Assembly (NCBI GenBank): GCA_963693315.1
Contig: OY856188.1
Span: forward strand, 190,145,897 to 190,209,896
Reading direction: 5' to 3'
Length of the DNA stretch: 64,000 nucleotides
From: Diogma glabrata
Lineage: Eukaryota > Arthropoda > Insecta > Diptera > Cylindrotomidae
The position numbers and the translations under genes are program-made. Under the pieces are notes generated by a model, which had not been told where the DNA came from, did no database searches, and saw nothing but the letters and a program-made list of their open reading frames with translations. Below, piece after piece: positions 11,356 to 22,170 of this stretch. Numbering within the stretch: the first letter of the stretch is position 1; each line of letters begins with the position of its first letter.

Positions 11356-11766
11356 TTACGTTTTGTAAATTGAATAAAGAATTAGTTTTGGTTTAATTTT
11401 TATAGTTTCATCAACAAACGTTGTTTTATTTCTGTTGGGAACATCATTAATTATAATAAATTTCTCTTTGCTAAAAAAATAACAAATGAAATGATGTCTA
11501 TCTAAATGAATTAAATAGTTGAAATAATAGTTTTTTCCTTTTAATTGCAACGTTGTTGGTATATCTTGCAAAGGAAATTCAGTAAATTCAGGTTGTATCG
11601 CAGGTAACACACTTTTTTGTTTTGATTTTTTATAGGTTTCATTTTGTATTATAACTGTTCCTGTTTTATATACATTTAACCAAATATATATAAAATATAC
11701 TTGAATAGAGCAGACGTGTTTTGGTTCATTCCCAGTGTAATAAGTTTTATACAAATATAATTTCAT
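11356..11766 (-). CDS. Uncharacterised open reading frame, 136 residues
   Basis: Open from ATG 11766. The C-terminal half (residues about 65-130) alternates aromatic and charged residues (KNYYFNYLIHLDRHHFICYF) and carries a His followed by Ile-Cys. This recalls the end of a papain-like or ubiquitin-protease fold, but I cannot assign it. It lies between the copy A element and the LINE. It may be a transposon gene fragment or chance. No splice sites, promoter or partner gene were found. Confidence 0.25.
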   Translation of the reverse strand: MKLYLYKTYYTGNEPKHVCSIQVYFIYIWLNVYKTGTVIIQNETYKKSKQKSVLPAIQPEFTEFPLQDIPTTLQLKGKNYYFNYLIHLDRHHFICYFFSKEKFIIINDVPNRNKTTFVDETIKIKPKLILYSIYKT

Positions 11767-12003
11767 AATTTCATAAAACTTTTAAAATAATTAATTTTTT
11801 TTTGTTTAAGTTTCATTTTTAATTAAAGTGTGTTTTTCATGAACAATTCTTGTTTCTTACATAATTTGAATTTGTGACCTAGTTCAACTATAGTGGATTA
11901 TATTATTAATAAATATCGCTGGTTTGCAATTCTGACAATCAAAATAAACAATTTGTGATCTAAATAACTAAATATAGTGATTTTGTATAATAAACAGAAA
12001 AAT

Positions 12004-13638
12004 ATGAATAACATTTGTGGAGACTGCAACGATTATATCACATCCTCGGTGGATTCTGTTATTTGTGAAGGATGTGACATTACTCTGCACTCGGTTTGTA
12101 AAAATAAAGACTGTAAAAAATCTAAAAGATCATCGAATATATGTATGCGTTGTTTGGAACTTAAACCAGCACATATTCTTCGAGCGTTTAAATTATCAAA
12201 CATTGAAATATTTAACAAAATTACAAGTATTGCCAATAGTACCGAATATGCAGCTAACAAAATTAAGACGCTGGATGATAAATGGGCAGCTCTTAACGAA
12301 GAGATAATGATCAGTAGCAATAAAATTGACAGCATTGCGAGATTATGTGAGTCAAAATATAGTACATCTAAAGAGAATCAAGTGCACTTGTTAAAAATTC
12401 AAAATAGTCTAAATATCATTAACAGTTCGAACCAAGTTATCGCTGACGAATTAGAAATGATTAGAGACAGGAATATGACTGTCCAGAACGGAGCACACAA
12501 TTCTATTACAGAAAATGTTGCTAAACTCCAAAACCGAATTATTGACTGTGATAAAACATTAAGTTTCTCTGTTAATGCTTTGAAAGATGTAATCAGTGAG
12601 TTTAAAACTACAAAGAGAGCTCAAGTAAACAAACAATCCAACTCAGAGGACAACAACCATCCTGATTCCTGCAGTCAACCAACCGCACAAATCGTAAATA
12701 TACATAAAGGCAGTCATCAGCAAACAACGCCAGCTACATCTACCACTTTGAATCGTTCTACGTCTTCAGTTGCAAAAATCACTTCATTACCTCAAACATC
12801 TTGTTCATCTTTGGAAGGATGGAGAGTTCTTGGTGAAAAAAGGATTTGGAAATCAGAAGATAAGTGGAGTGAATATGATCAACGACAACTAGCTAGGAAA
12901 AAACAAGATCAACATCGAATTAAAAGTAAGAAAATTAGAAATAAGCAAAATAAAATCAAAATTAATTTAATACATACAAAAAATCATGCAGAAACCTGTA
13001 ATAATAATACCAAAATTTCAGATAGTAAGTTCAGTGTCAAGCACAGATCTAGTTTTGCTCGATCCACTTTACGTGGTATAAAAAAACCAGTTCTCGTTGA
13101 CAGTTCTGTCAATACAGAAGCTGATGTCCTCTACCCTAACTTCGTTAGAGGAGAAGCGCTCAATCCCGAACCACAAAGTAATCATACAACACTAGCACAA
13201 CAACAAAAAACTTCATTTATAGACCCACTTTTTCCACCTCGTGTTCAATTAACCAAGAGTTCCATTGAACAGGGAGGAGATAGTAGATATTGTCTTTCAA
13301 GACTTCGTTCGGAAGCTGGTTTACGAGAAGCTGTGCGTGACTATCTCGCTTATTTCAAAGAGCAACCCTATGATATTTCTATCAACGGAAAAACTAGAGC
13401 GAGCACACAAGTAATAATTTCATCACAAGGTTTTCCTACAGACTCTGACCGTTTGTTATCGCTCTACAAGCAGTTTCACGAAGCTTACGATATTCTTACG
13501 CCATCACAAATAGAGGAAGATCTTAAAGCTCACAATACTTTTTTACGAAGTAAAAGAGTCAGATATTTAAACAGTACTCGTCACAATTATAATCAATTTT
13601 ATACGGGCGTGGCCAATAACCAGAAAAAAAATTTTTAA
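12004..13638 (+). CDS. LINE ORF1 protein with PHD-like finger and coiled coil
   Basis: The protein has 544 residues from ATG 12004; an earlier in-frame GTG at 11977 is less likely to be used. Residues 5-50 have spaced Cys and His (CGDC, CEGC, H, C, C, CMRC), a PHD-like zinc finger found in the ORF1 proteins of some CR1-group LINEs. Residues about 60-200 are Leu/Ile/Lys-rich and probably coiled coil. A basic stretch follows near 300-340 (RKKQDQHRIKSKKIRNKQ), suited to RNA binding. ORF1 proteins package the LINE RNA and support reverse transcription. The C-terminal part has no named domain. It ends in AAAAAAAATTTTTAAATG, which overlaps the open frame of ORF2. The frame is intact, unlike ORF2. 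Confidence 0.75.
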   Translation: MNNICGDCNDYITSSVDSVICEGCDITLHSVCKNKDCKKSKRSSNICMRCLELKPAHILRAFKLSNIEIFNKITSIANSTEYAANKIKTLDDKWAALNEEIMISSNKIDSIARLCESKYSTSKENQVHLLKIQNSLNIINSSNQVIADELEMIRDRNMTVQNGAHNSITENVAKLQNRIIDCDKTLSFSVNALKDVISEFKTTKRAQVNKQSNSEDNNHPDSCSQPTAQIVNIHKGSHQQTTPATSTTLNRSTSSVAKITSLPQTSCSSLEGWRVLGEKRIWKSEDKWSEYDQRQLARKKQDQHRIKSKKIRNKQNKIKINLIHTKNHAETCNNNTKISDSKFSVKHRSSFARSTLRGIKKPVLVDSSVNTEADVLYPNFVRGEALNPEPQSNHTTLAQQQKTSFIDPLFPPRVQLTKSSIEQGGDSRYCLSRLRSEAGLREAVRDYLAYFKEQPYDISINGKTRASTQVIISSQGFPTDSDRLLSLYKQFHEAYDILTPSQIEEDLKAHNTFLRSKRVRYLNSTRHNYNQFYTGVANNQKKNF

Positions 13639-14387
13639 ATGATGAGACCTGTGCTGTTAAACCTACAGTACCAATTTCTAATTTACAGAATTTTGACAAC
13701 ACTTCCTTAAAGATTTTTTACTTTAACTGTAGTGGCATGAGATCTAAAATAAAAGATCTATTTATTCAATCCGAGTCAACTTATTTCAATATAATTATAT
13801 TGACCGAGACTTGGCTTAATCATAATTTCAATAACGAAGAAATTTTAAAATATAATTGGACCATATTTAGAAAAGATAGGAGTTATGAGGAAACAAGCAC
13901 TACGAGAGGGGGCGGAGTTTTGATAGCTGTTAGAACAAATCTACCATGTGAATTAGTCGAGGCAGCCTCAATTAATTATATGGATCTAGTATTTGTCAAA
14001 ATTAAATTGAAACAAAAATATATTCTCATAGGAACCGTCTACATTCCACCATCTTCCGATGAAATTACTTATAATTCCTACTATAAGTCTCTGACAATCA
14101 ATACCTCGAACTTAAGAGAAGAGGATGATTGCATCATTTTTGGTGACTTTAATATCGACCCAATATTAATTTTATTAGTGACATTGACAATCCTAAACAT
14201 TTATTACCAATAAACTTACTATCTAACATTGATCTCGAGCTAACTAATACGTTTTATGGTAATAATTTTGTTCAAATAAATAAGTTCAAAAATACTTTGA
14301 ATAGAACTTTAGATTTATGTTTCATAAATTTTGAAGACGATTTTATTTTCAGAGAAGTATCTGACTCGGAACATCTATTTAAGAATT
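13638..14387 (+). pseudogene. LINE ORF2, endonuclease part (5' portion)
   Basis: This is the apurinic-type endonuclease that nicks target DNA for LINE insertion. Motifs seen are FYFNCSGMRSK, IIILTETWL (catalytic Glu), GGGVLIAVR, IGTVYIPPS and FGDFNID. The frame opens within the end of ORF1; the first ATG is 13737, so ORF2 may be reached by re-initiation or by slippage on the A8 run at 13624-13631. After GDFNID (about 14157) the frame shifts. It resumes as NFISDIDNPK and continues to the Gypsy insertion at 14387. It then goes on without loss at 19697. The expected final SDH-type motif appears as SDSEH. Confidence 0.75.
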
Positions 14388-14879
14388 TGATGTTTGAAGG
14401 TTATTAGTAGTTACTACAGGTCGATGACACAAATGTATAACTCAAATAGTTTAGGTATAGTTATTAGGATAATCCTATATATATTCACAATTATGTTATA
14501 TACACAGTTTTTAAAATACAAATTGTAATTAACTTTGAACTTAATTATGCAAATTTAAATAAAGTATTTTAACAGTATTGAACTTTTAAATATAAGAGAG
14601 GAAAGTTAATGATCACATGTCGAGTGTTCGATAACGAGTGATTTTATTAATTCTTTTATCCGATCGGAAACCAAAATTTGTCAAAAAAAATACCTTGAAC
14701 TAAAATTGAATTTTTTTCGAGGTTTGGTTATTTATTTTCGAATCAATTAATTAATAAATTAATTGATCGTTACGGCGCTGTAACTTTTATATATTACAGT
14801 AGAGTTACAGGCAAAATAGGTGATCGTTAAGTTTGTAGAGATTAAATATTTAGGTTTAAATATATTAACCTCTACAGTA
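14388..14879 (-). repeat. Probable 3' LTR of the CsRn1-like element
   Basis: It is bounded by the polypurine tract on one side and the AATT duplication on the other, giving 492 bp. On the minus strand it starts TGTAGAGGTTAATATATTTA and has a TATA-like ATATATAAAAG near 14800. No second copy is recognisable at the 5' end, so the identification rests on position only. Confidence 0.5.
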
Positions 14880-14905
14880 CCCCGCTCGTAGATGAAAACC
14901 CCCGC

Positions 14906-17900
14906 TTAATTTGCTGTTCGTTCGAAGTGAACAGCCTTGTGTGTTCGAGAAGCTGGTGAACGATCAGCTGAACACAAGATACCATACGCTGGTTTCAATC
15001 TGTCGATCGATACAGATTGTTGTTTGCCTTTAATCTCGATGACGAACTGTTTACGGAGACGTCGTATGATTCTGAATGGGCCTTCATATGGGGTTTGTAA
15101 ACCTGTGCGTATCCTATCAACCCTAACGAAAACGTAGTCGCAGTTTTCTAGCGACTTTGGAACAAATATGTCGTTTTGTTTAGTTTGTCGTGTAGCTGTT
15201 GGAATTAAATTGTGCATTGTATTTCGAAGTTGATCAATGACTGTATCATGAGTAGGCAGCTGTGAAAGAGGATTTTCAACGAAGAGCTCACCGGGCAGTT
15301 TCAGTGTTTGTCCGTAGACAAGTTCTGCGGGTGAGCACTTCAGATCTTCTTTCACTGTGGCTCGAATACCTAGAAGAATTATTGGTATTTCGGAGCTTCA
15401 CTGAGTAGTGTTGCCTCTGGCCATAAGAGCAGCTTTAAGTTGTCGATGAAAACGTTCTACCATTCCATTCGCTTGTGGATGGTAGGCAGTTGTACGTATC
15501 CGATGTGAGCCCAAAAGTTTCGTTAATTCGGAGAATAGTTTTGACTCGAATTGTGTTCCCTGATCAGTTGTGATGTGCCGTGGAACACCGAATCGTGATA
15601 CGTAATTGTTGACAAATGTCGTGGCTATGGTAGCAGCAGACATGTCAGACATAGTATAAGCTTCTGGCCATCGAGTGAATCGATCAACGCAAGTTAGAAT
15701 ATATGAACATCCATTAGAAGGAGGAAGTGGACCTACGATATCTATATGGATATGTTCGAAACGAGATTGTGGAATTTCGAATTGTCCCGTAGGACTTTTT
15801 GTATGGCGTTGGACCTTAGAGCGTTGGCAAGATAGACAAGATTTTGTCCAGTGATTAATATCTTTATTAATACTGGGCCAAAAATATCGAGCTGTAATCA
15901 ATTTACGTGTACCGTTAACCCCAGGATGTGACAAGTTGTGTAAAGTGTTGAAGATTGTTTTACGTAATGGTTCTGCGATGTATGGGCGATTGTTACCCGT
16001 TGATGTTTCGCAGACTATTTCGAATCCTGGAAGTTTAAAAAGCTCTAGTTTCATTGATGAACTAGCGTGACATACGGAACCAGAAAATAAATTCTGAAGT
16101 TCTAAGTCTGCTTTTTGTGCAGCGATGATAGCATCGTAGTTGAAGTGAGTCTCAACTGATGCAGTTTCGTTGTCGGATGCACGAGATAATGCATCCGCGA
16201 CTGTGTTGTCTTTACCTTGCACATGCTGGATATCGGTAGTAAATTGACTAATAAAATCTAAATGGCGAGATTGCCTTGGATTTCGTTCCGTTTTAGATTG
16301 TATTGCACGAGTGAGAGGCTTATGGTCGGTGTAAATTGTGAATTCGCGACCTTCGACAAAATACCTGAAGTGTTTTATAGCTAGGTAAATTGCGAGAAGC
16401 TCTCGATCGAATGCAGAGTATTTAGTTTCAGCGTCAGAAAGTTTCTTTGAGAAACATCCCAGTGGTTCCCAACAATCATTATTACGTTGTTGCAACACTG
16501 CTCCGACAGCAATGTTCGATGCATCCGTAGTGATACTGTATGCAGAATCGTTATGTGGATGCACTAACAACGTGATATTGCCCAATTCAGTTTTTAGCTT
16601 GGTGAATGCGAGTTGACATTCGTTTGGCCAAGTAAAATTTTTCGGAGTCTTGGGCTTTTTCAGTAAAGCAGCCAAGTGTGTGTGAATTGGGGCAAGTGTT
16701 TCAGCTAGTTTCGGTATGAATCTATGATAATAATTTATCATACCGACGAATTGCTGAATACGTTTGATTGATGTTGGTGCTGGGAATTCCGTAATGGCAT
16801 TAATTCGTTCTTGAGAAGGCAGAATACCATTAGGGGTGATCGTGTGGCTGAGGAATTCAAGAGTGTTTACGCCAAAAACGCATTTTGAACTCTTTATGTG
16901 AACGCCAAACTCGCTTAGTTTCTGGAATAGTTGTTCCAGATGAAGTTTGTGTTGTTCCTCATTTTTCGATGCCACTAAGATATCGTCGATGTAGACGAAT
17001 ACGAAGTCTAATTCTCGAACGATTTCGTTGATGAAACGCTGAAACGTTTGTGCAGCATTACGTAAACCGAATGGCATTCGAGTGAATTCAAAGAGGCCAA
17101 ATGGAGTGGTAATTGCCGTTTTGTGAATATCTTCATTCGCGACGGGAATGAGATGATAAGCTCTAATAAGGTCAATTTTAGAGAAAATTTTGCAAGCATA
17201 CAAATTCATCGAAAAATTTTGTATGTGCGGTATCGGATAGCGATCAGGAATCGTGACCGCGTTTAACCTGCGATAATCTCCACATGGTCTCCAGTCGAGA
17301 TCTTTCTTTCGAACCATGTGAAGCGGACAAGATACAGAAGAGGAAGAAATGCGACAAATTCCAAGTTCAACCATATGTTGAAATTCTGTGAACGCAGCTT
17401 TTTGACGAATTGGATCTAGTCTGCGTGGTCTTGACACAGGCAAGTGACCGGTGGTAACAATATGATGTACCACGTTATGTTTGACCGGTAAGTTGTAGTT
17501 CGGCTCTGCTGTTAGGGAAGGAAACTTCTTTAGTAGCAGGCCGTAATCGTTGTCGATCGTATAATGGATGGGTGTTGGCGTATCAACACTAACCATTGTG
17601 GCATGGATTGACAGCTGGGTAGCTGTATCAATCAGCCGTTTTCGTTTCAGATCGACTAAAAGGCCAAATTTACTTAAAAAATCAGCGCCAATGATCGGAC
17701 GATTCACTTGCGCTAGTACGAAAGCGTGTGTGAATGTTCGTTTTAATCCGATGTCTACCTGTAGGAGTTTTGTTCCGTAGGTATTTATTGTTGAGCCATT
17801 GGCAGCTGATAAAACTAGATCCGTCGATTTAGGGCTATTTGTTACTAATCGATTGTTATTGACTGGGAGCACCGAAAGGTCTGCTCCAGTATCAATTAGA

Positions 17901-17989
17901 AAGGTCTGCCGATTCAATCTGTCGTGTATGAATAGACGGCTGGACTGTTTGGTGTCGACTACAGCCGTCTCGACCTCGATATTTACCCG
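14906..17989 (-). pseudogene. Gypsy pol: protease, RT, RNase H, integrase; one stop
   Basis: This is the polyprotein that copies and inserts the element. Domain order is retropepsin ([13 protein letters not shown], catalytic Asp), reverse transcriptase ([11 protein letters not shown], then [10 protein letters not shown] with the two Asp), RNase H (ITTDAS and the later TDHKPL) and integrase. The integrase has the zinc-binding HNLSHPG and CLSCQRSK, the core Asp in HIDIVGPL and TDQGTQFES, and Glu in [12 protein letters not shown] at 15398-15400 interrupts the integrase shortly after that Glu, where this family usually has Trp. The same frame then continues to 14906 with the integrase C-terminal part (SPAELVYGQ, YEGPFRII). 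The frame starts by -1 slippage from gag. Apart from the one stop it is open throughout. Confidence 0.9.
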
Positions 17990-18915
17990 TTTTTTTTATT
18001 GGTTTTTTTATCTATCTCCATAACAGTTTTGGATTGTGATTGTCCAAACGTGCATGGGGCTCTGCACTTACGGGCTTCCGATCCAAAGGTTTGGTGGTAG
18101 TAACACGGACCAGTTCTATTTCTCGAGATACTTCGTGATCTCGACCGTGGTCGAAATCGGGCTGGTGATCTGCCACGAAATTCAGCAACAGAAGGAAAGT
18201 ATCGACTCCTTGAAGATGATTGGCGCAACCTTGTAAGTTGTTCTAGTTGTTTTTCAATCCTAATTAAACGCTCTTCAAATGTTGCTTGATTTGAAGATGG
18301 TGTTTGGTTGTTAGAGCGCATTGTTGAACGAGATGGTCGAACTTCGTGCACTTGGTTTTCAACTGTGCGGAGGGCCATCGCTTCGAACATCTTGTCCGCC
18401 ATCTTTGCCATCGCTTCTGTTGTCGTTGTTTCCGAGAGAGCCGCCAATGGAATTCGGATGACTTCTGGAAGTTTACGCACCCAGAGTGATCGTATAATTT
18501 TTTCCGCAAAATTGGATCCGGCCAATTGTTTGATGAGACGCAGTGCCTCTGAAGGTGTTTGGTCACCGAGCTGTTGACCACGAAGGAGTGTTTCCAGGCG
18601 TCTCTCATCAGAAGGTGTTAATCGCTCTAACAATGTTTGTTTAAGCGCTTCATATTTATTATTCTCCGGCGGTGAAACCATGACATCTGAAATCATTTCA
18701 CATAGCTCAGGAGTTAGCGCCTGTAGTACGTGGAGATACTTTTGTTTATCCGATTTTACATTTTGGATCTCGAACGTCGTTTCCGCAACCTGAAACCAGG
18801 TTTGTGGTTGCCGTGCCCACAATGGCTGTAGTTTTGTTAGGGACGAGGCACCGAGTTCTAATGGGGCCTCTGGTTTTTTTTCTTGAGCCGGGCTCATGTT
18901 TTCGTCGTCCAACAT
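17983..18915 (-). CDS. Gypsy gag with CYYH-type zinc motif
   Basis: This is the capsid and nucleocapsid protein of the element, 310 residues from ATG 18915. The N-terminal half is the capsid ([29 protein letters not shown]). An Arg/Ser-rich segment ([13 protein letters not shown]) precedes [18 protein letters not shown] near residue 277. That Cys-Tyr-His...Cys pattern differs from the usual CCHC knuckle and is characteristic of CsRn1-clade Gypsy elements. The gene ends at TAA 17983-17985, and the -1 frame leads into pol over a 7-base slippery site. The frame is intact. Confidence 0.85.
   Translation of the reverse strand: MLDDENMSPAQEKKPEAPLELGASSLTKLQPLWARQPQTWFQVAETTFEIQNVKSDKQKYLHVLQALTPELCEMISDVMVSPPENNKYEALKQTLLERLTPSDERRLETLLRGQQLGDQTPSEALRLIKQLAGSNFAEKIIRSLWVRKLPEVIRIPLAALSETTTTEAMAKMADKMFEAMALRTVENQVHEVRPSRSTMRSNNQTPSSNQATFEERLIRIEKQLEQLTRLRQSSSRSRYFPSVAEFRGRSPARFRPRSRSRSISRNRTGPCYYHQTFGSEARKCRAPCTFGQSQSKTVMEIDKKTNKKNG
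17989..17995 (-). other. -1 ribosomal frameshift heptamer AAAAAAC
   Basis: On the minus strand the gag codons read AAA AAC GGG TAA. The heptamer A AAA AAC fits X XXY YYZ, and slipping back one base gives CGG GTA and the open pol frame. This lies three codons before the gag stop. The same heptamer is used by several retroviruses. A downstream RNA structure was not worked out. Confidence 0.65.
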
Positions 18916-19653
18916 TTTGTAATAGTGTTAAAACAATTAAATTGTAAAAATATTTTTAACAAAGATTGATTGCCGTTTAAACGAGAATTGAATTGATTTT
19001 TTTTAAAACCAATTGCACTGTTAATACTGTTGTAATACGTAAATAGTAGATAAAAAGAATAAATTGTAAAAGAAAATGGTTAATGGTATCTTTACTAAAA
19101 CCACCGCGGTTTTAGTTAACGCGCGTTACCGTGCGATTATTAGCTTTCCTTATGAATTATAATTTTTAAGAATATGTATACTTGCATATGTATATAATAT
19201 ATTATTCGTTTTATATTTGGTTATTATAACAAGAGTAAATGATTTTGCAATTCCAAACCAAAAAAATAAAATCAAAATCAAAAATGATAATAATAATAAT
19301 AATCAATAAAGACAAAAGAAATGAAAAATTAAATTTAAATTTGAAATGAGATAAAAATATTGAATGAATTTCAAAAAAAAATTAAAATTAAATAAATTCA
19401 AAAAAAAAATTTCTATTGTATGTATATTATAGTAATAAAAAAAATAAATATCTGTTTTAATTGCTGGTCCAACGGTGTATGATAAATGATAGCGGCAATT
19501 ATCAAGACAATAAAAATCCAATAATTAAAATATCTCTTCGATGATTTCTTTGAATGCTTGATGATTTGGTTGTTTTTAAATAAGTTTTTGATTTTATGTA
19601 TTTGATGTAGGATAAATTCTTCTTTATTTAAAAGATGAACAAAAAGAACTGAC
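18916..19653 (-). other. 5' leader of the CsRn1-like element
   Basis: This AT-rich segment between gag and the right border should hold the 5' LTR and primer site. AATAAAG occurs on the minus strand near 19630, and an (ATA)n run at 19285-19303. Neither an LTR end nor a tRNA-complementary site could be identified. Confidence 0.4.
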
Positions 19654-19696
19654 TGTAGAGGTTAATATATTTAAACCTAAATATTTAATCTCTACA

Positions 19697-21879
19697 AATT
19701 CAATACATCACAAAGGGTTGACTTTAGAATATAATTGCGGAGATTTTGATCCTTCATATAATAATAGTTCCATATCATTAAATTTCAAAGCTGCTGGCTA
19801 CACTAGCATCAATAATTATTTTCAATCGATCGACTGGACTTTTCTTTGCTTAGAAAAAGACATAAATATTATTGTGGAGAAATTTTACAACACCTTGTTT
19901 TATGCTATTGACAAATTCGTGCGGAAAAAGTTAAATAAAACTAACAATGAGCCATGGATCAATAAACATCTGAAAAACTTAAGAAACAAAAGAAACAGAG
20001 CCTATAAATGGTACAAAAAATTTAACGACCAACAATCCAAAGAGTTATACGAATCTTTAGCTAATTCTTTTAAGGAAAAAACTTCAGTTTCGTACAACGC
20101 TTATACTAAAAAAATCGGCATTAAAATTTTGAAAGACCCTAGAGAATTTTTTAATTTCGTTAACACCAAACGGAAATGCAAGGGTTTACCAGTGAAAATG
20201 CATCTTAACGGTTCTATGGCCCAGGACCCTAAACGTATTTCCAATTTATTTAAAGATTTTTTTCAAGACGTCTATGTGGTGGATAATAATAATGACGAAA
20301 CTGATATACATTCAACGAACGGAGATGCTACTGTCACATTAGAAAATATAGTAATAACGGAGGAAGATATTATATCTGGTTTGCATACCCTAAATCAAGA
20401 CAAAGGAGCTGGTCCTGACAAAATTTCTAATTATTTTTTAAAAAATGTACAGTTAGTTTGTCAAAACCATTGTGTTTCTTATTCAATAAATCTCTCGATT
20501 CTGGTATATTTCCATCTGAATGGAAATCATCTTTTTTAACACCTATATTAAAAAATGGTAGTAGAATCGATATAAAAAATTATAGAGGTATAGCTATTCT
20601 TTCTGCAATTCCAAAGTTTTTCGAAATGTTAGTTTATGGTAAAATGTCAGCTTACGTTTTACCCAAATTAAACGAAGAACAACATGGATTTGTTAAAGGT
20701 CGATCTACTGTTTCTAATTTAGCAATCTATACGTCCGATATTTTACTTAACATGGAATCAGGTTATCAAATTGACGCTGTTTACACAGATTTTAGTAAAG
20801 CATTTGACAGAGTTGACCACAAGATTCTCTTTCAAAAACTTTATAACATAGGTGTTAGAGGTCGCTTGCTGAAGTGGGTTGTATCTTACTTAACCCAAAG
20901 AACCCAGCAAGTTAAAATTCTAGGAACATTATCAAATACTATTTACGCTACCTCTGAAGTTCCTCAAGGCAGCCATCTAGGGCCTCTTCTGTTCAACATA
21001 TTTATTGCTGATTTATCAGAAACTTTGAGTGATGTTAAGCATCTCTTCTATGCTGATGATCTTAAAATTTATCATACTATAAAAAATCATTTCGATTCTC
21101 AGTTCCTTCAAAACAAAATCGCTGTGCTTGAGAATTGGTGCTTACTAAACAAACTTGAATTAAACATAGACAAATGCTCAGTGATATCCTTTCATCGTAA
21201 GAAAAATCCCGAATACTACACGTATTCTCTGAATGAAAGAACACTAACTCGAGTATGTACAGTGCGTGATCTTGGTGTAGTTCTCGATGCACAACTAACT
21301 TATAGAGACCACTATGACTCATCTATAGCGAAAGCGCGAAAAATGTTAAGTTTTATAAAAAGAAGAGCAACGGAATTTGATAATTTTATGGTAACTAAAT
21401 CACTTTACTGTTCATTAGTTCAAACCATTCTTGAGTACGGAGCAGTCATCTGGGCACCATTTCAGAAAATTCACTGCACTTCAATTGAATCTGTTCAAAA
21501 GCAGTTTTTACTCTTTGCTCTTAGACACGTTTACGATCCACGCGATTTTACCAATTTGCCGCACTATACTGATAGACTCAAATTACTTAACATGAACTCC
21601 CTAGCTGATCGTCGTGATATGTTATCAGCTAGTTTTATATATGATATTTTACACCACAATATAAACGTATCATATTTTAATGATAAGGTTAAAATAAATG
21701 ACAATATAAGGCAAACAAGACACTCTAGCTATCTCAAAGAAGTAAAACACACAACTGATTATGGCAATAACGAACCGTTAAATCGGGGAATTAATAACTT
21801 TAATAAATTTATAAAACTATACGACGCAAATATATGTAAAACTACTTTTAAAAATAGAATAAAAAAATTTTGTATATAA
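19697..21879 (+). pseudogene. LINE ORF2, reverse transcriptase part (3' portion)
   Basis: This continues ORF2 from 14387 across the Gypsy insertion in the same frame. The first part (19697-20460) is the linker and RT start (EPWINKHLKNLRNKRNRAYK, GAGPDKISNYF). A one-base loss near 20457 then shifts the frame, and the rest runs to TAA 21879. RT motifs are LTPILKNGSRIDIKNYRGI, AVYTDFSKAFDRVDH, SEVPQGSHLGPLLFNIF and FYADDLKIY (catalytic Asp pair). The Ser-His in PQGSHLGP replaces the usual SVLGP. The C-terminal region (ILEYGAVIWAP, FKNRIKKF) is typical of CR1/Jockey-group LINEs. The enzyme reverse-transcribes the LINE RNA at the nicked target. Confidence 0.85.
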
Positions 21880-21959
21880 ATAGATAATAAAGTTGTATTT
21901 AAAGCATTTTATTTTATTTAGGTAAATTTCAGTCTTGTCGTATAGCAAATTTGTAATAT

Positions 21960-22130
21960 TTATTGTAAATTTTTATTTTTATTATAAATTTTTATTTTTT
22001 TTTTAGTGTAAATTTTTATTTTTATTGTAAATTTTTATTTTTTATTATAAACTTTTATTTTTTTTTGTGCAAATTTTTATTTTTATTGTAAATTTTTATT
22101 TTTAATATAAAATTTTATATTGTTAATTGT
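21960..22130 (+). repeat. LINE 3' region with GTAAATTTTTATTTTT repeats
   Basis: A unit of about 16-26 bp (GTAAATTTTTATTTTTATT and variants) is repeated some six times between the ORF2 stop and the (AAAT)n tail at 22148-22168. Short 3' repeats of this kind can be used by the RT to recognise its own RNA. That role is inferred. Confidence 0.6.
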
Positions 22131-22170
22131 TTGTGAATATGTTATTCAAATAAATAAATAAATAAATCAA

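Larger units (their letters stand above)
14388..19696 (-). mobile_element. Ty3/Gypsy element (CsRn1-like) inserted in the LINE
   Basis: It has gag and pol on the minus strand with integrase last, the Ty3/Gypsy order. AATT flanks it (14384-14387 and 19697-19700), and deleting the insert plus one AATT joins the LINE frame exactly, so these are the true borders. The purine run before 14879 (GAGCGGGGTAC on the minus strand) marks the start of the 3' LTR at TGTAGAGG. The right border also begins TGTAGAG on the minus strand. However, 14388-14879 and the right end do not resemble each other beyond the first 43 bp, and those 43 bp are inverted relative to each other. I could not place a primer-binding site. 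Confidence 0.8.
11900..22168 (+). mobile_element. CR1/Jockey-type LINE, split by a Gypsy insertion
   Basis: The order is ORF1 with a Cys-rich finger, ORF2 with AP-type endonuclease and reverse transcriptase, an AT-rich 3' region of short repeats, then an (AAAT)n tail near 22148-22168. A 5.3-kb LTR element interrupts ORF2 at 14388-19696. Without it the LINE is about 4.9 kb. The left border (about 11900) is approximate because the 5' end has no clear mark. Two small frameshifts in ORF2 make the copy inactive. Confidence 0.8.

Noticed and set aside
14388..19696. A DNA transposon with inverted ends that captured gag-pol
   Set aside because: The 43-bp inverted ends invited this reading, but the polypurine tract next to TGTAGAGG and the 4-bp duplication fit LTR integration better.
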